Source of the DNA: Acinetobacter haemolyticus
GTDB taxonomy: Bacteria > Pseudomonadota > Gammaproteobacteria > Pseudomonadales > Moraxellaceae
Reading direction: 5' to 3'
Length of the DNA: 44,181 bases
NCBI RefSeq assembly: GCF_900406815.1
Contig: NZ_OVCN01000024.1
Coordinates: 1-44,181, forward strand
Under the pieces are notes generated by a model. The model did not search any database, was not told where the DNA came from, and saw only the letters and a list, made by a program, of their open reading frames with translations. The stretch's first letter is position 1. Each line of letters opens with the position of its first letter. The position numbers were made by a program, and so were the translations under genes. Shown one piece after another: positions 8,725-15,505 of this stretch.

Positions 8725-8752
8725 AGTTTTCATAAGAGATTTTATGTTAAAT
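8725..8752 (+). other. dif-like XerC/XerD site 2 (degenerate C arm)
   Basis: 53 bases to the right of site 1 and in the same orientation: AGTTTTCATAA (8725-8735), centre GAGATT, then a second perfect TTATGTTAAAT (8742-8752). The XerC arm keeps only the CATAA end, so this may be a weak or decayed site. The exact XerD arm at the exact 28-bp geometry argues against chance. Confidence 0.55.
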
Positions 8753-8793
8753 AGTCCAATAATATATAGTTAAAGTTAGAGATACATTTCTCT

Positions 8794-9108
8794 TTAATCT
8801 TCCTTATTATCTTGATTTTGTTTATTTGTCATTTCTAATACAGCGATGATGTTTGCGATATCTATTTTTTTAGCAAGTTCGGCAAAGTCATTTAATAATT
8901 CTTTTGTTTCAGTAAATTCATCCAAAGATACCTTAAACAAGTATGCAGCTTTCTTTAAAACTTTTGAAGAAGGTTTCTTCTTACCCGCTTCAATTAAAGA
9001 AAGATAAGTTGGAGTAATATCTAAAGCTTCAGCTACTGATATAGCGGATAAATTTTGCTTGATGCGCAATCCTTTAATTTTGAAACCTGAGAAGTGAGTG
9101 CTTGTCAT
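8794..9108 (-). CDS. XRE-family helix-turn-helix transcriptional regulator
   Basis: A 104-residue protein. The Cro/CI-type HTH spans about residues 10-65: IKGLRIKQNLSAISVAEAL, then DITPTYLSLIEAGKKKPSS as second and recognition helices, then ALKKAAYLFKVSLDEF-like sequence. The remaining 35 residues are charged and probably helical, perhaps for dimerisation. It lies within the dif-like-site island, 45 bases downstream of an orphan gene on the same strand, an order also seen in toxin-antitoxin pairs with an HTH antitoxin. AGGT precedes the ATG. Target unknown. Confidence 0.85.
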   Translation of the reverse strand: MTSTHFSGFKIKGLRIKQNLSAISVAEALDITPTYLSLIEAGKKKPSSKVLKKAAYLFKVSLDEFTETKELLNDFAELAKKIDIANIIAVLEMTNKQNQDNKED

Positions 9109-9153
9109 AAATCGTACCTAGATTGTTAGAAAATAATGGAAGATCATATCTAG

Positions 9154-9435
9154 TTAAAGTCTTGATTTATAGTGAACTAATGAAGCCCACAGCTGAGCAC
9201 TAGATCCATTTTGTTCTGACAAACAAATTGAATTTTTTTTATAAAGAACATAGTTGAATAAGAATAAATAGCAAAGTAATAGGCTCAGATCTAAAATATC
9301 AAATTGAATAAATACATTTGGCTCTGCAATAGCTATTCCAGGACGTTTACGTACAGGATCAAGACCATACAAGATATCCCACTCTCTGTGAGTGTCATAT
9401 GTATCCTCAAAATCCATCCAACTTAATATGCTCAA
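9154..9435 (-). CDS. Hypothetical protein with one predicted membrane segment
   Basis: I do not recognise this gene. The frame gives 93 residues from a TTG at 9435, preceded at about 9 bases by AAAAGG; an in-frame ATG at 9417 gives 87. The N-terminal half is charged (DFEDTYDTHREWDILYGLDPVRKRPG). A hydrophobic stretch LSLLLCYLFLFNYVLY follows at about 50-65, then a short polar tail. It lies 45 bases upstream of the XRE gene on the same strand inside the dif-like-site island. It could be a partner of that regulator or a fragment of a longer decayed gene. Coding status is uncertain. Confidence 0.4.
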   Translation of the reverse strand: MSILSWMDFEDTYDTHREWDILYGLDPVRKRPGIAIAEPNVFIQFDILDLSLLLCYLFLFNYVLYKKNSICLSEQNGSSAQLWASLVHYKSRL

Positions 9436-9556
9436 CTTTAACTACCTTTTCGTATCTTTTTCGACAGACCTACTATTAGAAATAAAAAATATTGTCAGCT
9501 TTCTTTACTTCATCAAGAAAATAATTGCCTCATTTTCTTGTGTTACATTCAGAGTG

Positions 9557-9601
9557 TTAAATAGCAATATAATCAATTAGTTCTAAGTTGCATGCTTTCA
9601 T
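9557..9601 (-). CDS. Mini-ORF 2 (14 codons), possible leader peptide or gene remnant
   Basis: An ATG at 9601 follows AAGGAGG with six bases between (CAAGCG). The peptide reads MKACNLELIDYIAI and then TAA. The adjoining +1 frame continues as FNTLNVTQENEAIIFLMK before a stop, so this may be the start of a small gene broken by a one-base change. No known family. Confidence 0.3.
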   Translation of the reverse strand: MKACNLELIDYIAI

Positions 9602-9642
9602 CGCTTGCCTCCTTGATTCCAAAAGTTAATGTCGAAATTCAA
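9598..9642 (-). CDS. Mini-ORF 1 (14 codons) coupled to mini-ORF 2
   Basis: A TTG at 9642 lies seven bases after GGAGG. The peptide reads MNFDINFWNQGGKR with the TTG read as Met. Its TGA stop overlaps the ATG of mini-ORF 2 as ATGA, the layout of translational coupling. The GGAGG of the downstream ORF lies inside this ORF. Whether either is translated is unknown. Confidence 0.25.
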   Translation of the reverse strand: MNFDINFWNQGGKR

Positions 9643-9689
9643 GTAATTACCTCCAAAAGTCTTGAATTTAAAAAAGTGAAAGGGGCAGA

Positions 9690-9719
9690 AAATAACCTAT
9701 TCTTTTGCAAGAAGAATAG
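9690..9719 (-). terminator. Probable terminator of the 78-residue hypothetical gene
   Basis: An 8-bp stem, CTATTCTT at 9697-9704 and AAGAATAG at 9712-9719, lies just past the stop of the minus-strand gene at 9729. On the minus strand it is followed by GGTTATTTTC, a weak T tract. Confidence 0.55.
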
Positions 9720-9728
9720 AAGCCGCTG

Positions 9729-9965
9729 TTAGGAGTCAATAAAGAGTTTCGCAAGTACTCTCATAAGATCTAAAACTGTTGTGCCATTTTTAATAATGCG
9801 ATTTAGATCATCAGATTGACTTTTACTAGAATCATTTGAAGGTGGAAGATTTATATAATCTTCAATTAATTCAGCAAGTTCATGCTCTTTATTTTTCCGT
9901 AAAGCTTCAGCTATTTTCTTCATGTCACTAACAGCTAGAAGGATCGCTCGATTAGGTTTGTTCAT
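9729..9965 (-). CDS. Hypothetical small protein (78 aa)
   Basis: I do not recognise this family. I start it at the ATG at 9965 (MNKPNRAILL...), preceded by AAGGAAAT at good spacing; an upstream in-frame start at 10001 lacks such a site. The protein is soluble and mostly helical by eye: a charged helix at about 12-32 (VSDMKKIAEALRKNKEHELAELIEDY), a Ser/Asp/Gln-rich linker, and a second helix near the end (TTVLDLMRVLAKLF). It lies inside the dif-like-site island between an apparent terminator and a very AT-rich leader. Its good ribosome site and terminator support a real gene. Confidence 0.55.
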   Translation of the reverse strand: MNKPNRAILLAVSDMKKIAEALRKNKEHELAELIEDYINLPPSNDSSKSQSDDLNRIIKNGTTVLDLMRVLAKLFIDS

Positions 9966-10191
9966 ATTAATTTCCTTAAATTGAACAAGAAATCGAAGCA
10001 ATCACCTCTGTATGTAAGTAAGTTGTCGAAACTACTAATTTGAAATATATAACGCTCTAAAGTTAAATACAATAAAAAGTTAAATAATCTAACTTTTAAT
10101 TGCCATAATACTAATGAAAAGTACTTAATATTTCTTATTTTTTTTAAGAAATTATTTATATTTTAATAACTTTATTATTGAGTTTATCTAA

Positions 10192-10219
10192 AATTAACAT
10201 AATACGCCTTATGCGTAAT
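10192..10219 (-). other. dif-like XerC/XerD site 3 (inverted relative to sites 1 and 2)
   Basis: Read on the minus strand: XerC-type arm ATTACGCATAA, centre GGCGTA, XerD-type arm TTATGTTAATT. Its XerC arm matches that of site 1 at 10 of 11 positions; its XerD arm differs from sites 1 and 2 at one position. It faces site 1 with XerD arms inward, which is the layout of plasmid pdif modules. It marks the right edge of the AT-rich island. Confidence 0.72.
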
Positions 10220-10376
10220 TTTTTAAGTTTTCCTTTTATCTCAACGTAAGCCATTCTAAGTTTCAGCACATTTGAACGGCTTTTTCGTGACTATTGTTGT
10301 TCCACGTATGGTTTTTAATCAATGTTCCATATTTTTGATTAGTTCAGTTGAATAATCACCTTAACTATTTGGCATG

Positions 10377-10403
10377 AAAAAGCGACTAACAAAGCCGCTT
10401 TTT
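10377..10403 (-). terminator. Terminator of the TetR gene (possibly bidirectional)
   Basis: AAAAAGCG at 10377-10384 pairs with CGCTTTTT at 10396-10403. It lies about 43 bases after the TetR stop, and each strand ends in five T. Confidence 0.75.
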
Positions 10404-10445
10404 GTATTTCAATCATTAAAATGAAAGCTTTTAACGGAAGAAAAC

Positions 10446-11090
10446 TTAACGAGGAATTACGCCATACAGCATCAAATGCACAGTGTGTTCAATAGTGCGT
10501 TGGTACATACTGCGGTTACGTAATGTTTTACCCGTCACCATCTCCATTTGCGTTGCAAAATCAGCATAGTTCTGAGTAATTGCCCAAATATTGATAATCA
10601 ATAATTCTGGATCAATATCCTGGGACAATTTGCCTTGTTCTTGCCACGTTTGAATCACTTTGGTTTTACGCTTGAAGAGCTTTTTCAAAGGGCCTTTTAA
10701 GATTGGCAAAATATGTGGTGCACCTTGAATGATTTCCAAGGCAAATAAACGAGAAGCCTTAGGCTGGTCACGCGAGCTTTCAAGCTTTTGAATCAGATAG
10801 TGGGTCAGTGCTTCAGTTGGTTCAAGCTCTGACTCTAAAGTTTGTAAGGGAGCAAGCCACTTTTGTAATACGGTGGTCAAGACTTCCACATAGAGGGATT
10901 CTTTATTTTCATAATAATAGAAAATATTCGACTTATGCATATTCGCAAGTTGAGCAATCTCATCGAGACTAGCACCACTGAACCCATAGACAGAGAAAAC
11001 ATCGAGGGCAGCATTCAGCAGTTGATTGCGCTTTTGTGTACTTTTTTTCTGTTCCATCTGAGAGCTTGATTCAAAAAATGTCTTTGACAT
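10446..11090 (-). CDS. TetR-family transcriptional regulator (RutR-like C-terminal domain)
   Basis: About 214 residues from the ATG at 11090 (MSKTFFESSS...); the frame is open to 11126, but that start is less likely. The N-terminal HTH reads KRNQLLNAALDVFSVYGFSGASLDEIAQLANMHKSNIFYYYENKESLY, the TetR signature with recognition helix KSNIFYYY. The ligand domain (LTHYLIQKLESSRDQPKASRLFALEIIQGAP) resembles the RutR/YcdC branch, which senses pyrimidines in E. coli. It lies 200 bases downstream of ssuB on the same strand, so control of the ssu genes is possible but unproven. Confidence 0.88.
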   Translation of the reverse strand: MSKTFFESSSQMEQKKSTQKRNQLLNAALDVFSVYGFSGASLDEIAQLANMHKSNIFYYYENKESLYVEVLTTVLQKWLAPLQTLESELEPTEALTHYLIQKLESSRDQPKASRLFALEIIQGAPHILPILKGPLKKLFKRKTKVIQTWQEQGKLSQDIDPELLIINIWAITQNYADFATQMEMVTGKTLRNRSMYQRTIEHTVHLMLYGVIPR

Positions 11091-11298
11091 TGTAAGATAA
11101 ATTGTCGGATTTGTGCACAACAACACAGTTTTTTTATTTAAAAAGTTGTGATTCTACGATCAGTGGTAGGGATCTATTTGATAATTATTAGAATCTAAAC
11201 TCTAAAATACATATTTTGTTAATAATTCGATCATGATCGCGGCAGCATCTGCATGATGCTTGAGATATTTTAGTGCAATTTTGAAGAGGTACACGGTT

Positions 11299-12099
11299 TT
11301 AGCTGGCTAAAACCGCATCAAGGACTTGTTGTTCAAGTTGTGCAAAAGCAATGCTCTTTTTACGAGGGCGGGGGAGATTAACTTTGAAATCCTGTGCAAT
11401 ATGCCCCTGATCGAGCAGAATAATTCGATCAGCCAATTGCACGGCCTCACTGACATCATGGGTGACTAAAACTGCGGTAAAGCCTTGCTCTTTCCACAAT
11501 TGTTCAATGAGATTTTGCATTTCCAAACGAGTTAATGCATCCAGCGCTCCAAGTGGTTCATCTAGCAGCAAAATGCGTGGAGAATGGGACAATGCTCGTG
11601 CTAAAGCAACACGTTGACGTTGTCCACCTGAAAGTTGCGCGGGCCATTGTGAGGCTTTGTCTTTTAAGCCAACTTTTTCTAATAGCGTCTTTGCCAGCGT
11701 ATGTTGAGGTTTGGATAAGCCGAGTTGTACATTTGCTAAAACACTTTTCCATGGCAATAATCTTGGGTCTTGGAACATGACTCGAATATCTGCACTGCTA
11801 ATCCCTTCACGAAAATTTCGAGCAGATTGAAATTTGATTTCACCATAGCTGGGTTTTTCTAATTGAGCGATAAGGCGCAATAAGGTGCTTTTCCCACACC
11901 CACTCCGACCAACGATTGCAACAAATTCACCAGCTTCGATCTGGAGGTCTAAATCTTCAAGCACCTTGACCTCTGCATAGAATTTATACAGTTGCTCGAT
12001 CAGAATCTCTGCCCCATTGGCAGATGAGGGTGCTGTTTTTACTGCAGTAAGTGTTTGAATTTCATGATTGTCATGAAAATTTAGGTTTAAATTACTCAT
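11299..12099 (-). CDS. ssuB: Aliphatic sulfonate ABC transporter, ATP-binding protein
   Basis: A 266-residue nitrate/sulfonate/taurine-class ATPase. Walker [10 protein letters not shown] is at 64-72, the Q-loop near MFQD at 108-111, the signature LSGGQRQR at 156-163, Walker B ILLLDEP ending at Glu181 and Pro182, and the H-loop in LVTHDVSEA. It powers import of alkanesulfonates with SsuC and SsuA. It is the last gene of the ssuADCB cluster, 15 bases after ssuC. The first ~30 residues before the core are longer than usual. Confidence 0.93.
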   Translation of the reverse strand: MSNLNLNFHDNHEIQTLTAVKTAPSSANGAEILIEQLYKFYAEVKVLEDLDLQIEAGEFVAIVGRSGCGKSTLLRLIAQLEKPSYGEIKFQSARNFREGISSADIRVMFQDPRLLPWKSVLANVQLGLSKPQHTLAKTLLEKVGLKDKASQWPAQLSGGQRQRVALARALSHSPRILLLDEPLGALDALTRLEMQNLIEQLWKEQGFTAVLVTHDVSEAVQLADRIILLDQGHIAQDFKVNLPRPRKKSIAFAQLEQQVLDAVLAS

Positions 12100-12114
12100 T
12101 TTAGTCCCCCTTTT

Positions 12115-12918
12115 TTATTTTTGATAACCCGCATGCCAGCGTAATAAATAACGTTCCAATGCTTGTGCCAGTACATCTGCTAATTTACCGAGTAAGGCGT
12201 AGAGTAAAATACCGACCAAAACGATATCTGTTTGCAAAAACTCACGTGCATTCATGGTCATATAGCCGATACCTGCTTGTGCTGAAATCGTCTCTGCAAC
12301 AATGAGTAAGACCCATACCAAGCCTAGGGAGAAACGTAGTCCCACCAGAATCGAAGGCATGGCACCGGGGAGAATAATCTCTTTATAGAGTTGCCAGCGA
12401 TTGAGTCCGTAACTTTTACCCATTTCAATCAGTTGAGGATCAACGGAACGAATACCGTGATAGGTGTTGATATACATCGGGAAAAACACCCCAACAGCCA
12501 CCAAAAACAGTTTGGCGGTTTCATCAATGCCGAACCATAAAATCACCAATGGAATCAGAGCAAGTGCAGGGATATTGCGGATCATTTGTAAGGTGGTATC
12601 AAGTAAGGTTGATGCGATGCGAGATGAACCATTTAATAAGCCTAAAATGAGGCCTAAACCACCTCCAATCAATAAACCGAGTAAGGCACGACCAGCACTG
12701 ACTTGGACGTGCTGCCAAAGTTCACCACTGACCAATAGTTGCCAAAATGCACTCACCACTGCGCTTGGAGCGGGTAAAACACGATTTTGTAAAATGCCTG
12801 AGCTTGACGCAATTTGCCAAATGGTCAAAAGTAGAATTGGAAATAGCCAAGGGAGCAAACCTTTAGTGATATGTTTTGTTCCACGTGAAACATTGCTCAA
12901 ATAAAGTTGTTTGGTCAT
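12115..12918 (-). CDS. ssuC: Aliphatic sulfonate ABC transporter, permease
   Basis: A 267-residue inner-membrane permease of the BPD_transp_1 family with about six helices. The EAA-like cytoplasmic loop that docks on SsuB reads [28 protein letters not shown] sequence at about residues 168-190, with the conserved Gly and the LP. The opening [22 protein letters not shown] is typical of SsuC. The start overlaps the ssuD stop by 4 bases (ATGA). Confidence 0.94.
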   Translation of the reverse strand: MTKQLYLSNVSRGTKHITKGLLPWLFPILLLTIWQIASSSGILQNRVLPAPSAVVSAFWQLLVSGELWQHVQVSAGRALLGLLIGGGLGLILGLLNGSSRIASTLLDTTLQMIRNIPALALIPLVILWFGIDETAKLFLVAVGVFFPMYINTYHGIRSVDPQLIEMGKSYGLNRWQLYKEIILPGAMPSILVGLRFSLGLVWVLLIVAETISAQAGIGYMTMNAREFLQTDIVLVGILLYALLGKLADVLAQALERYLLRWHAGYQK

Positions 12919-14090
12919 GCGCTTTCCTTGCTTGGAAGTCTGGATTGCTTTTCTTCAGGTACATAGTTGTTGGCAATGATTTCTCCAAAAGGACCAGTCA
13001 AATGCGGTTGTGCCAGTTTTTGTCGTGTCTGTAAGGGAAGTAAAGGAAAGACTAACTCGGCAAATCGAATGGATTCCTCTAGATGCGGATATCCAGAGAA
13101 GATAAAGGTATCAATGCCTAAATCCGCATATTCTTGAATGCGTGCAGCCACAGTTTCTGGGTCACCAACTAAAGCTGTACCAGCACCACCACGGACCAAA
13201 CCAATACCTGCCCATAAATTTGGCGAGACTTCGAGTTGGTCTTTACGTCCGCCGTGCAGGGCTGCCATCCGTTGCTGACCAACCGAGTCCATTTGCGCAA
13301 ATTTTTTCTGAGCTGCTGCAATCGTGTCATCATCTAAATATTGGATCAGTTCATTAGCAGCTGCCCATGCCTGTTCATTGGTTTCGCGAACAATCACATG
13401 TAAGCGAATGCCATAAGTGAGTGTGCGGCCTTTAGCTGCTGCTTTGGCGCGGAGATATTCAATTTTCTCTTTTACTGCAGCAGGAGGCTCACCCCAAGTT
13501 AAATAGGTATCGACCTGTTCCGCCGCTAATTCAGTTGCAGCTTCTGATGAACCGCCAAACCATAACGGTGGATAAGGACGTTGTACGGGTGGGTAGAGCA
13601 GTTTGGCATCATCGACACTTAACCGCTCACCATGAAAAGTGAAGGACTCACCTGTATGAGAGCGGGTCAAGATTTCACGCCAGATTTTGACATATTCGGA
13701 TGCGGTTTGATAACGTGTGTTATGGTCTTCATACAGGCCATCACCTTTAAGCTCTTGTTCATCACCACCCGTTACAAGGTTCAATAAAATACGGCCATTG
13801 GAGAGGCGGTCAAAGGTCGCTGCCATCCGTGCCGCAAGTGCAGGTGTAGTGATACCTGGACGCAGGGCCACCAAAAATTTAAGTTGCTTGGTGGCATCAA
13901 TTAGACTGGCGGCCGTGATCCAAGGGTCTTCACAAGAACGTCCCGTTGGAATTAATACACCTGCATAGCCGAGATTATCTACCGCGACAGCAATCTGTTT
14001 CATATAAGCATGATCAACTTGCCGCGCTCCCCTACTGGTACCTAAATAACGACTGTCACCGTGAGTGGGGATAAACCAGAAAATATTCAT
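12915..14090 (-). CDS. ssuD: FMNH2-dependent alkanesulfonate monooxygenase
   Basis: I start it at the ATG at 14090 ([17 protein letters not shown]), preceded by AGAAGGAA; the frame is open to 14183 but the extra 31 residues look non-coding. That gives 391 residues, close to E. coli SsuD (381). The bacterial luciferase fold shows [23 protein letters not shown] near the start, including the conserved active-site Cys, then LLNLVTGGD and [11 protein letters not shown]. It cleaves C2-C10 alkanesulfonates to aldehyde and sulfite with FMNH2 and O2 during sulfate limitation. No ssuE reductase is adjacent, so reduced flavin must come from elsewhere. Confidence 0.96.
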   Translation of the reverse strand: MNIFWFIPTHGDSRYLGTSRGARQVDHAYMKQIAVAVDNLGYAGVLIPTGRSCEDPWITAASLIDATKQLKFLVALRPGITTPALAARMAATFDRLSNGRILLNLVTGGDEQELKGDGLYEDHNTRYQTASEYVKIWREILTRSHTGESFTFHGERLSVDDAKLLYPPVQRPYPPLWFGGSSEAATELAAEQVDTYLTWGEPPAAVKEKIEYLRAKAAAKGRTLTYGIRLHVIVRETNEQAWAAANELIQYLDDDTIAAAQKKFAQMDSVGQQRMAALHGGRKDQLEVSPNLWAGIGLVRGGAGTALVGDPETVAARIQEYADLGIDTFIFSGYPHLEESIRFAELVFPLLPLQTRQKLAQPHLTGPFGEIIANNYVPEEKQSRLPSKESA

Positions 14091-14201
14091 GCGGATATTC
14101 CTTCTAAAATCAATCTTTATTGCGCCGTACAAACACTGTGCTGAATGCCAATATGACCAGGAATCACTTGCTTTAAATCGCAATTCCCTCTGTTCTCTTG
14201 A

Positions 14202-15191
14202 TTATTCAACTTGGTTTTTCAAGACAGCCTCTTGAATGTGAAGTTGTTTTGGGATGAGCTGTTGTGCAAAGAAAGCATCAGCAACATATTGTTGTTTTGT
14301 TACCACTTTTTCTGAGATGGGCTGAACCCCAAAACCCATGCGTGATATTGATTTTTTCAGCACCTCAAACTCAAGAGCAGTGGGTTTTTGGAGTAGTTTT
14401 ACCGCATCGTCAGGATGTGCTTTGACCCAATCCGTGGTTTGGTTAAGAGTGGTGATCACTGTTTGTAAAACTTTTGGATTGTTCTCAGCATATTGACGAT
14501 CTGCCAAATAAAATTGGTGGTTGTTCACCAGATTTTCGCCGTTGGCAATGACTCGGGCTTGGATTTGATGCTCGGCTGCTGCAAGGAACGGGTCCCAAAT
14601 GACCCAAGCGTCAACCACGCCTTTTTCAAAGGCCGCACGTGCATCTGAAGGGGGTAAATAAACAGGTTGAATATCACTGAGCTTGAGATTGTGAGCTTCA
14701 AGTAATTTAAGGAGAAGATAATGAACATTCGAGCCTTTATTGAGCGCGATTCGTTTACCTTTTAAGTCTTGTATCGATTGTATAGGTGAATCTTTTTGAA
14801 CGATTAATGCCTCAGCTGTTGGAGCAGGCGGTTGGTTGGCGACATAAATCAAATTGGGATTCGCTGCTTGTGCGAAAATTGGTGGAGCTTCACCTGCTTC
14901 ACCAAAAACAACACTCCCTACATTTAAACCTTCTAAAAGCTGGGGACCTGCTGGGAATTCAATCCATTTCACCTTGATTCCCTGAGCAGCAAGACGTTTT
15001 TCTAATTCACCTTTTGTTTTGACGATCGGCAAGATGCCATACTTTTGAAAGCCGATATTGAATGTTGTGGTTTCTTGTTGTGTTGTTGCTTGCTGCTCAG
15101 GTTTCTTTGCACAACCTGTAATTCCCATCAAACTGACAAGACTCGCTGCGATGAGGCGATAGTTCCATGAATGATTGATTGAAATGACCAT
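14202..15191 (-). CDS. ssuA: Aliphatic sulfonate-binding lipoprotein
   Basis: A 329-residue periplasmic solute-binding protein of the SsuA/TauA/NMT1 type. The signal peptide ends in the lipobox ITGC (Cys27), so it should be a lipoprotein, whereas E. coli SsuA is a soluble periplasmic protein. The body shows FNIGFQKYGILPIVKTKG, GEAGEAPPIFAQAANPNL, LKGKRIALNKGSNVHYLL and VDAWVIWDPFLAAAE, all typical of the family. It is first in ssuADCB; 111 bases separate it from ssuD. The 5' region is AT-rich. I see GGGGAG about 10 bases before the ATG. Confidence 0.93.
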   Translation of the reverse strand: MVISINHSWNYRLIAASLVSLMGITGCAKKPEQQATTQQETTTFNIGFQKYGILPIVKTKGELEKRLAAQGIKVKWIEFPAGPQLLEGLNVGSVVFGEAGEAPPIFAQAANPNLIYVANQPPAPTAEALIVQKDSPIQSIQDLKGKRIALNKGSNVHYLLLKLLEAHNLKLSDIQPVYLPPSDARAAFEKGVVDAWVIWDPFLAAAEHQIQARVIANGENLVNNHQFYLADRQYAENNPKVLQTVITTLNQTTDWVKAHPDDAVKLLQKPTALEFEVLKKSISRMGFGVQPISEKVVTKQQYVADAFFAQQLIPKQLHIQEAVLKNQVE

Positions 15192-15500
15192 GCTGGTTAT
15201 GCTCCCCGAAAAATCAAAGATTGATTAAGATGAGCAACTACGCTAAAACTTTTTTTATGACAGAAAAAATAAATAATCGGGCTTTGTTTATAATGAAAAG
15301 TGCAAAACACAAAATTGTATAAGCTTAGCGATGCTTTATATAAATATACTCATTAGGTTAATTGGTAAATTATTGTTTTAATATGATTAATTTTTATATT
15401 TCAAGATAATCGTTATTTTTTTATTTTAAGTTCAATCATTGATATTGAGGCGTTGTAGATATCTTTATAAGAAATAAAAATATCTACAACCTAAATGAAC
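15192..15500. other. Intergenic region between argA and ssuA
   Basis: This 309-base AT-rich region carries the ssuA promoter (not precisely located) and, at its left end, the nested inverted repeat at 15425-15505 behind argA. No ORF seen. Confidence 0.5.
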
Positions 15501-15505
15501 TTAAA
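15425..15505. repeat. Nested inverted repeat at the argA 3' end
   Basis: The inner arms GTTGTAGATAT (15452-15462) and ATATCTACAAC (15480-15490) are perfect over 11 bp with a 17-base loop. The outer arms TTTAAGTTCA (15425-15434) and TGAACTTAAA (15496-15505) are perfect over 10 bp, and the right one contains the argA stop codon. There is no T tract on the minus strand, so this is not a standard intrinsic terminator, though it may stop transcription or protect the mRNA end. Confidence 0.6.

Larger units (their letters stand above)
9436..9728. other. AT-rich stretch with two coupled mini-ORFs
   Basis: About 290 bases without an ordinary gene. Two 14-codon minus-strand ORFs (9557-9642) have strong ribosome sites, and a hairpin lies at 9690-9719. 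A short frame on the plus strand (9392-9580) lacks a convincing start site and I do not accept it. Confidence 0.5.
9966..10445. other. Very AT-rich intergenic region with dif-like site 3
   Basis: This 480-base stretch holds the leader of the 78-residue gene, dif-like site 3 at 10192-10219, and the terminator at 10377-10403. The segment around 10030-10190 is nearly all A and T. I see no further gene. The drop in AT content right of site 3 supports site 3 as an island boundary. Confidence 0.55.

Noticed and set aside
9392..9580. 62-codon plus-strand frame in the island
   Set aside because: No ribosome site, composition-driven Ile/Phe/Asn content, and overlaps the start of the minus-strand orphan gene.
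12464..12904. 146-codon frame antisense to ssuC
   Set aside because: Mirror of the ssuC membrane helices; ssuC is certain and this frame has no start signal.
14091..14183. N-terminal extension of ssuD
   Set aside because: The added 31 residues precede a good ribosome site and do not match the family start; the ATG at 14090 is preferred.
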